Shown here piece after piece: positions 60,538 through 64,000 of a stretch of DNA of 64,000 nt. The notes below the pieces were generated by a model. The model was not told the origin of the DNA. It saw only the letters and a program-made list of their open reading frames with translations, and searched no databases. Position 1 is the stretch's first letter. Each line of letters opens with the position of its first letter. The position numbers and the translations under genes were made by a program. This stretch comes from an uncultured Victivallales bacterium (GTDB lineage Bacteria; Verrucomicrobiota; Lentisphaeria; Victivallales; UBA1829), in contig CAKUDG010000001.1 of assembly GCA_934644965.1 (NCBI GenBank), positions 1 through 64,000 on the forward strand, in the 5' to 3' direction.

Positions 60538-60580
60538 GTTCCTGCTGCCGAGTTCCTGCTCCTGAGTTCCTGCTGCCGAG
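60525..60580 (+). repeat. Four 14-bp tandem units (two perfect 28-bp copies) spanning a stop codon
   Basis: Units TTCCTGCTCCTGAG and TTCCTGCTGCCGAG alternate twice: 60525-60538, 60539-60552, 60553-60566 and 60567-60580. The stop codon TGA of the upstream flavoprotein gene (60535-60537) lies inside the first unit. Confidence 0.95.
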
Positions 60581-60765
60581 CCTCCGGAATCCGCAGTCCG
60601 GTTTGACGGGGACATGAATACGCGAGCCTGGTCTCTTTTTTCCTTTCCACAGGTCATCCTCCGGGAAGAACACGGGGGTGGGACACCCATTCATCTTGCT
60701 GTTTCTGTCCCCGGGGGGGGGAAGGAAGATTCCCGGGAGTGAAAGGGTGGAGGAGACTCCCCCTC

Positions 60766-62271
60766 CTACGGGGAAATCCCTTTCCGCGCCTCTTCCTGAC
60801 TCAGCAGGATCAGGAGCGTCTTCTGCATTTCCTCATCCGGATAACGCTTCAGGAGTTCCGCGGCGGCTTCAAACTTCCTCATGTTCAGGAAGGAGAAGAA
60901 GAGGAAATTCCGTGCGGAGGAGACTCCGTAAAGATCTTCCATCTGCCAGCGGACGAGAGCGCTGTCCGGCGCCCGTTCAAACTCACGGCAGAAGAAGTTG
61001 TTCCAGACCGAATTGCGGAATTTCAGGAACTTGTCTCCGGTGATATGCGGTTCCCAGGCAATGCACCACGGCTCATACGCCCCCAGAGACGACGTGAACA
61101 CCCCCCATCCCACACAAAAGACAAAGCAGATGCAGCGGAACGATTTCGACCATCCTCCCAGATCCAGCGCCGCATAATAAAACAGCAGAGGAATCAGCGG
61201 GATGAAATACCGGAACCCGAAACTCCATCCCCCGTATTCCATCGTGACAAGCCAGTACAGGATCATCACCGCCCCCGCAGAACACAGCATCATGCAACGC
61301 AGAGGATCCGTCCTGAAAAATCCCTTTTTCAAAATCCCGGGTAACACAAACAGCAACGCCGGCATGTAAAAGAAAATGCCTTTGAAGCCGAATGTGGAAT
61401 GGAAAATATATGTCGGGACCGCCGCGGCCCGCAGCAGAACCTTGTGCGTATGTGTCCAGTAGAGCGGGAACGGAGATCCGTACGCAAGGACGTTGATCCC
61501 GAGACAAAGAAAAATCACTCCCCACGCTCCCGCCGCATAACAGAGCGCCTCCGTCATTCTCTCCCATGCCGGACGCTCCTTCCTCCGGCGGAACAGAATC
61601 CAGAAAAAGGAACTGATCCCGAACACTCCCCCGAAAATATAATCCTGATTCAGCAGCAGTCCGCAGAGCACCCCCGCTCCGAGAGCCAGCATCCGGGTCA
61701 GGCCTTTTTCCTCTCCCCGGCTGAAAAGCAGCAGAAGCAGAAAAAGAGTCAGGGCGGCGGGCGTGTGATTGTTGATCGTCACGGAATAACTGAAAATCAT
61801 GGTGGAAAAAATCACCGCAAGAGAAGAAAACACGCGGTATCCTTCCCCGGAAGAAGGCAGTCGTCTGCTCATCAGACGGTAGAAAAACGCATACAAAAGA
61901 AAATTCAGCGAATAAAAACACACAAAATGAATCAGAAAAAGAGTCAGGTGATAGTGTTCTGGAAATCCGATCCCCGTCAAATGACGCAGCAGAAAGTAAA
62001 AACACGCCGCCCAGAGCTGGATCAGCAGTGGCTTGTCGCTGTATGCGTGTCCCTCCAGAAGCACTTTATCCACCGCGCCGAAACGCGACCGGTCAATGGC
62101 AAAGGTCCCGTAATCGACCAGGGATTCCACTGTTGCCATCCGCGAAGATTCAATCCCTGACAGCGTCACTTCATCCTTCACATACACCAGGCCGAAGAGC
62201 AGAATCAGCACCAGTCCGGAGGCAAAGAGGTGTTTCCTGAAGAAGTTCATGATTTCCATTGTCACGGACAC
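60766..62271 (-). CDS. Polytopic membrane protein, glycosyltransferase-like
   Basis: About 501 residues from a GTG at 62271 (AGGAG five bases upstream); the ATG at 62259 is an alternative. About ten to eleven membrane helices are visible. An acidic loop after the first helix (KDEVTLSGIESSRMATVESLVDYG) and HTPAALTLFL fit the pattern of polyprenol-phosphate-dependent (PMT/GT-C-like) glycosyltransferases, where such loop acids are catalytic. No strict family motif is certain. The C-terminal 90 residues are a soluble helical pair (FEAAAELLKRYPDEEMQKTL, TPR-like). Probably involved in envelope glycan synthesis. Convergent with the HI0933-type gene. Confidence 0.75.
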   Translation of the reverse strand: MSVTMEIMNFFRKHLFASGLVLILLFGLVYVKDEVTLSGIESSRMATVESLVDYGTFAIDRSRFGAVDKVLLEGHAYSDKPLLIQLWAACFYFLLRHLTGIGFPEHYHLTLFLIHFVCFYSLNFLLYAFFYRLMSRRLPSSGEGYRVFSSLAVIFSTMIFSYSVTINNHTPAALTLFLLLLLFSRGEEKGLTRMLALGAGVLCGLLLNQDYIFGGVFGISSFFWILFRRRKERPAWERMTEALCYAAGAWGVIFLCLGINVLAYGSPFPLYWTHTHKVLLRAAAVPTYIFHSTFGFKGIFFYMPALLFVLPGILKKGFFRTDPLRCMMLCSAGAVMILYWLVTMEYGGWSFGFRYFIPLIPLLFYYAALDLGGWSKSFRCICFVFCVGWGVFTSSLGAYEPWCIAWEPHITGDKFLKFRNSVWNNFFCREFERAPDSALVRWQMEDLYGVSSARNFLFFSFLNMRKFEAAAELLKRYPDEEMQKTLLILLSQEEARKGISP

Positions 62272-62660
62272 GCTTTCTCCTCTTTTTCCACTTTCTTTAT
62301 CTGTCTCTCTCCGGACTTTCCCCCCCTGTATCCCTCTCCCGAATCCCTCTTTCTTCAGAATGGTGTTTTTCCGGGCCTCCGCTTTCAGAGTGGTGTTTCC
62401 TGCCGTTTTTCCCCGGCTCCGCCCTGCCCTTCCTTCCATTTTCGCGGAATGGGGGAGCGTGAAAGAGTGAAAAAGCGCGGATATCAGTTTTTTTAACCAT
62501 AAACGAGGATATGGAAATGTCAAGGGAAAACGGGGGGATTCCCCCGGAGCAAATCATTCATTTCTCACCAGCGGAGAAGCCGGAAGGAGGAAAAAAGGGA
62601 GGGGGGACTGGAAAGAAGGAAGCCCCCTGACGAGAGAAGAGCTTCCAGAAGGAAGTCAGC
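62272..62660. other. Spacer between the membrane-protein gene and the broken dehydrogenase gene
   Basis: About 390 bases, pyrimidine-rich on the plus strand. A near-repeat CTTCAGAATGGTGTTT / TTTCAGAGTGGTGTTT occurs twice around 62353-62400. Upstream of the GTG start at 62271 the frame stays open, but with basic, non-membrane residues. No gene is seen. Confidence 0.45.
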
Positions 62661-63564
62661 TCAGCGCAGAGAGACTGCGGCAGCGCGTCCGGAAACGCCG
62701 GAACGCTCCGCTGCGTCAAGCATCGCCATCACTTCAAGGGAGTCGAGCGGATCGACCGGCTGAACGCCGTCGCGGATGAAGCGGACAATCTGCCGCAGCA
62801 GCATGGCATAGAAGGGGATCCTTCCGCTCACATTGGCAAGAGCCAGCTCTCTATCCCCGTCCCGGATCAGGGCGCCGTACTGTGACGAACCGCGCCGGAG
62901 CTCGACGCTTGCATTCCGTCCGTCTGAATAGGACACGAGAGCCATCCCCCCCCCCCCTTCTTCCCCCGATCATCTCCACCATGGCCGCCCCTCTGCCCAT
63001 AATCCTTTCCAGCATTTCAAACGCATGCACCCCGTACCAGACCAGAGACGATCCCGACGCTGCCACACCGAGAGGCCCCCACACAGACACCGATTCCGGA
63101 CACACCCCCTTCTTCAAAGCCTCCTCCAGATCCACATCAAAACGCAATGCCGAAGACGTGAAGAAACGAATCTTCTTCTCCTCCGCAATCCGGAGAATTT
63201 CCAGCGGATGATCCAGCGTATCCGCAAAAGGCTTGTCCAGAAAAATCGGTTTCCCGAGTTCCGCGGCACGGCGGAAATACTCCAGATGGAGCGAAGGGTC
63301 ATTGATTTCCAGAAGAATGGCGTCGCAGTCGGCAACGGCTTTGTCAAAATCCTCCGTCACAGTCACTCCGATGCTTTCCAGGTAGGCCTGTCTCTGATCC
63401 AGTCCCTTCCGGTTCTGGAACGGGGTTTCAAAACGCAGGCAGCTTACGGCGCGGAGTTCCGGAACCCGTTCGGAAACGGGCGTCGCAGGATCCTGCATCA
63501 GCTGCGGGAAGGCAACGGCATGACTTGTGTCAAGGCCTATCAGTGCGGTTTTGATCGTTTTCAT
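62661..63564 (-). pseudogene. Gfo/Idh/MocA-family oxidoreductase, frameshifted at a 12-G tract
   Basis: The N-terminal frame (63564 down to the tract) encodes a Rossmann domain: MKTIKTALIGLDTSH, LEINDPSLHLEYFRRAAELG, PIFLDKPFADTL with the conserved KP motif, and FFTSSALRFDVDLEEAL. At the run of 12 G (coding strand, 62957-62946) the frame changes. The C-terminal half continues in another frame (ALVSYSDGRNASVELRRG, then IVRFIRDGVQPVDPLDSLEVMAMLDAAERS), which fits the family's second domain. With 11 G the two would join into about 300 residues, a normal length. It is therefore a disrupted gene, a phase-variable gene, or a homopolymer sequencing error. The ATG has AGGAAG upstream. Confidence 0.8.
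62946..62957 (-). repeat. Homopolymer of 12 G on the coding strand within the dehydrogenase gene
   Basis: Twelve consecutive C on the plus strand (62946-62957). Loss of one base would restore the dehydrogenase reading frame. Such tracts slip during replication and are the classic substrate of phase variation. Confidence 0.9.
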
Positions 63565-63673
63565 GACAATACAGTCTTCCTCTCATGTGATGGCTGTTTT
63601 TCTCAAGCGGGGGAGCCCCCCCTTTCTGCGGAGCGGAACTCCGCAGGGACGGGCGGGCAGCAGTCCTCCCGAT

Positions 63674-64000
63674 TCACGGGAGCTCAAGTCTCGGAAGCGG
63701 ATTCTGGCGGTGGGCTTCTTCCAGCACCCGGACCTGACGGCGGACTTCCTCAAGACGGATATCCGCTTCAGCCCCCTCCTTGAGCACCGCAAAGAAATTG
63801 GAATAGGCGGCTCGGCTTAAAAGAAGGAAAGTATCGGTTTTTCCATCGTGTTCAGGAGGGGTCCAGGATTCCGTCTGCCAGGGCAGGAGCTCCGAACAGT
63901 AGCTGCGTTTGAGGCTCCACTCCTTCCAGAATGTCTGTTTCGGAGCATCCGCGGGGAAGAAATATTTCCATTTCAGTCCGGAAGGTCCGCCCGTCAGGCC
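63674..64000 (-). CDS. C-terminal end of a protein running off the window (partial)
   Basis: An open minus-strand frame of 108 codons ends at the TGA at 63674-63676 and continues past base 64000; only the C-terminus is visible. It reads GLTGGPSGLKWKYFFPADAP at the window edge, then a Trp/Lys-rich stretch, LLLSRAAYSNFFAVLKEGAEADIRLEE and ends PLPRLELP. The composition matches real genes here. It is probably in the same direction and possibly the same transcript as the broken dehydrogenase gene. I do not recognise the family. Confidence 0.7.
   Translation of the reverse strand, partial: GLTGGPSGLKWKYFFPADAPKQTFWKEWSLKRSYCSELLPWQTESWTPPEHDGKTDTFLLLSRAAYSNFFAVLKEGAEADIRLEEVRRQVRVLEEAHRQNPLPRLELP

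Noticed and set aside
60766..60800. Terminator between the convergent flavoprotein and membrane-protein genes
   Set aside because: The G9 tract and the 28-bp repeat lie here, but no stem followed by a T run was found on either strand.

Overview
The window looks like a chromosomal segment of a Gram-negative, outer-membrane-bearing bacterium of the Lentisphaerae (Victivallales-like; PVC superphylum). This is an inference. It rests on a prepilin-type N-terminal methylation protein with a degenerate 'DG' tail at the left edge, large secreted or cytoplasmic glycan-degrading proteins (GH95 fucosidase-like, GH78-like, NagA, Gfo/Idh/MocA dehydrogenases), an MlaEFD lipid transporter, Lnt, and moderately GC-rich DNA. 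There is no rRNA, CRISPR array, prophage or recognisable insertion sequence. One tRNA is present, tRNA-Gly(CCC).

Layout. 0-12 kb is accessory: a pseudopilin, two small lipoproteins, a nagA-oxidoreductase pair, a 1190-residue secreted protein with a possible TIM-barrel enzyme domain, a LamG-like secreted protein and an orphan hypothetical. 12-20 kb holds a 2[4Fe-4S] ferredoxin with a textbook terminator, tRNA-Gly, a sodium-symporter (NSS/SNF) and the topoisomerase IV pair parE-parC. 20-25 kb has a GH95 alpha-L-fucosidase and an aminotransferase. 25-35 kb reads leftwards: lnt; leuA overlapping a D,D-carboxypeptidase gene by one base; and a NYN/cold-shock RNA-binding protein followed by mlaE-mlaF-mlaD. 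35-38 kb is nadB-pcnB. 38-47 kb has two exported hypothetical proteins, an AmpG-like MFS transporter, a GH78-like protein with an eroded active-site motif, and bioB. 47.7-52.4 kb is an ABC exporter-type operon: an ATPase, two ABC-2 permeases, and between them two membrane-anchored proteins, one with a double zinc ribbon. 52.5-60.5 kb contains hisD-hisC, an isomerase-trmO-ispH operon, trxB and a HI0933-type flavoprotein. 60.7-64 kb has a polytopic glycosyltransferase-like membrane protein, a Gfo/Idh/MocA gene broken at a run of 12 G, and the C-terminal end of a further gene running off the window.

Recurrent features. ATGA or one-base overlaps couple several gene pairs. Perfect in-frame 9-bp and 12-bp tandem repeats code for Ser/Thr/Ala/Glu-rich linkers in otherwise conserved proteins (NYN protein, carboxypeptidase, GH95). 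Long G tracts (8-12) occur in spacers and once in a gene. The clearest regulatory sites are the perfect palindrome over the nadB -10 box, paired palindromes before the fucosidase gene, and good sigma70-like promoters for parE-parC and for the ABC operon.

The best candidates for something undescribed are the zinc-ribbon ABC operon, the NYN-CSD protein linked to mla, the 12-G contingency-like tract, and the large secreted protein of uncertain family. None is proven from sequence alone.
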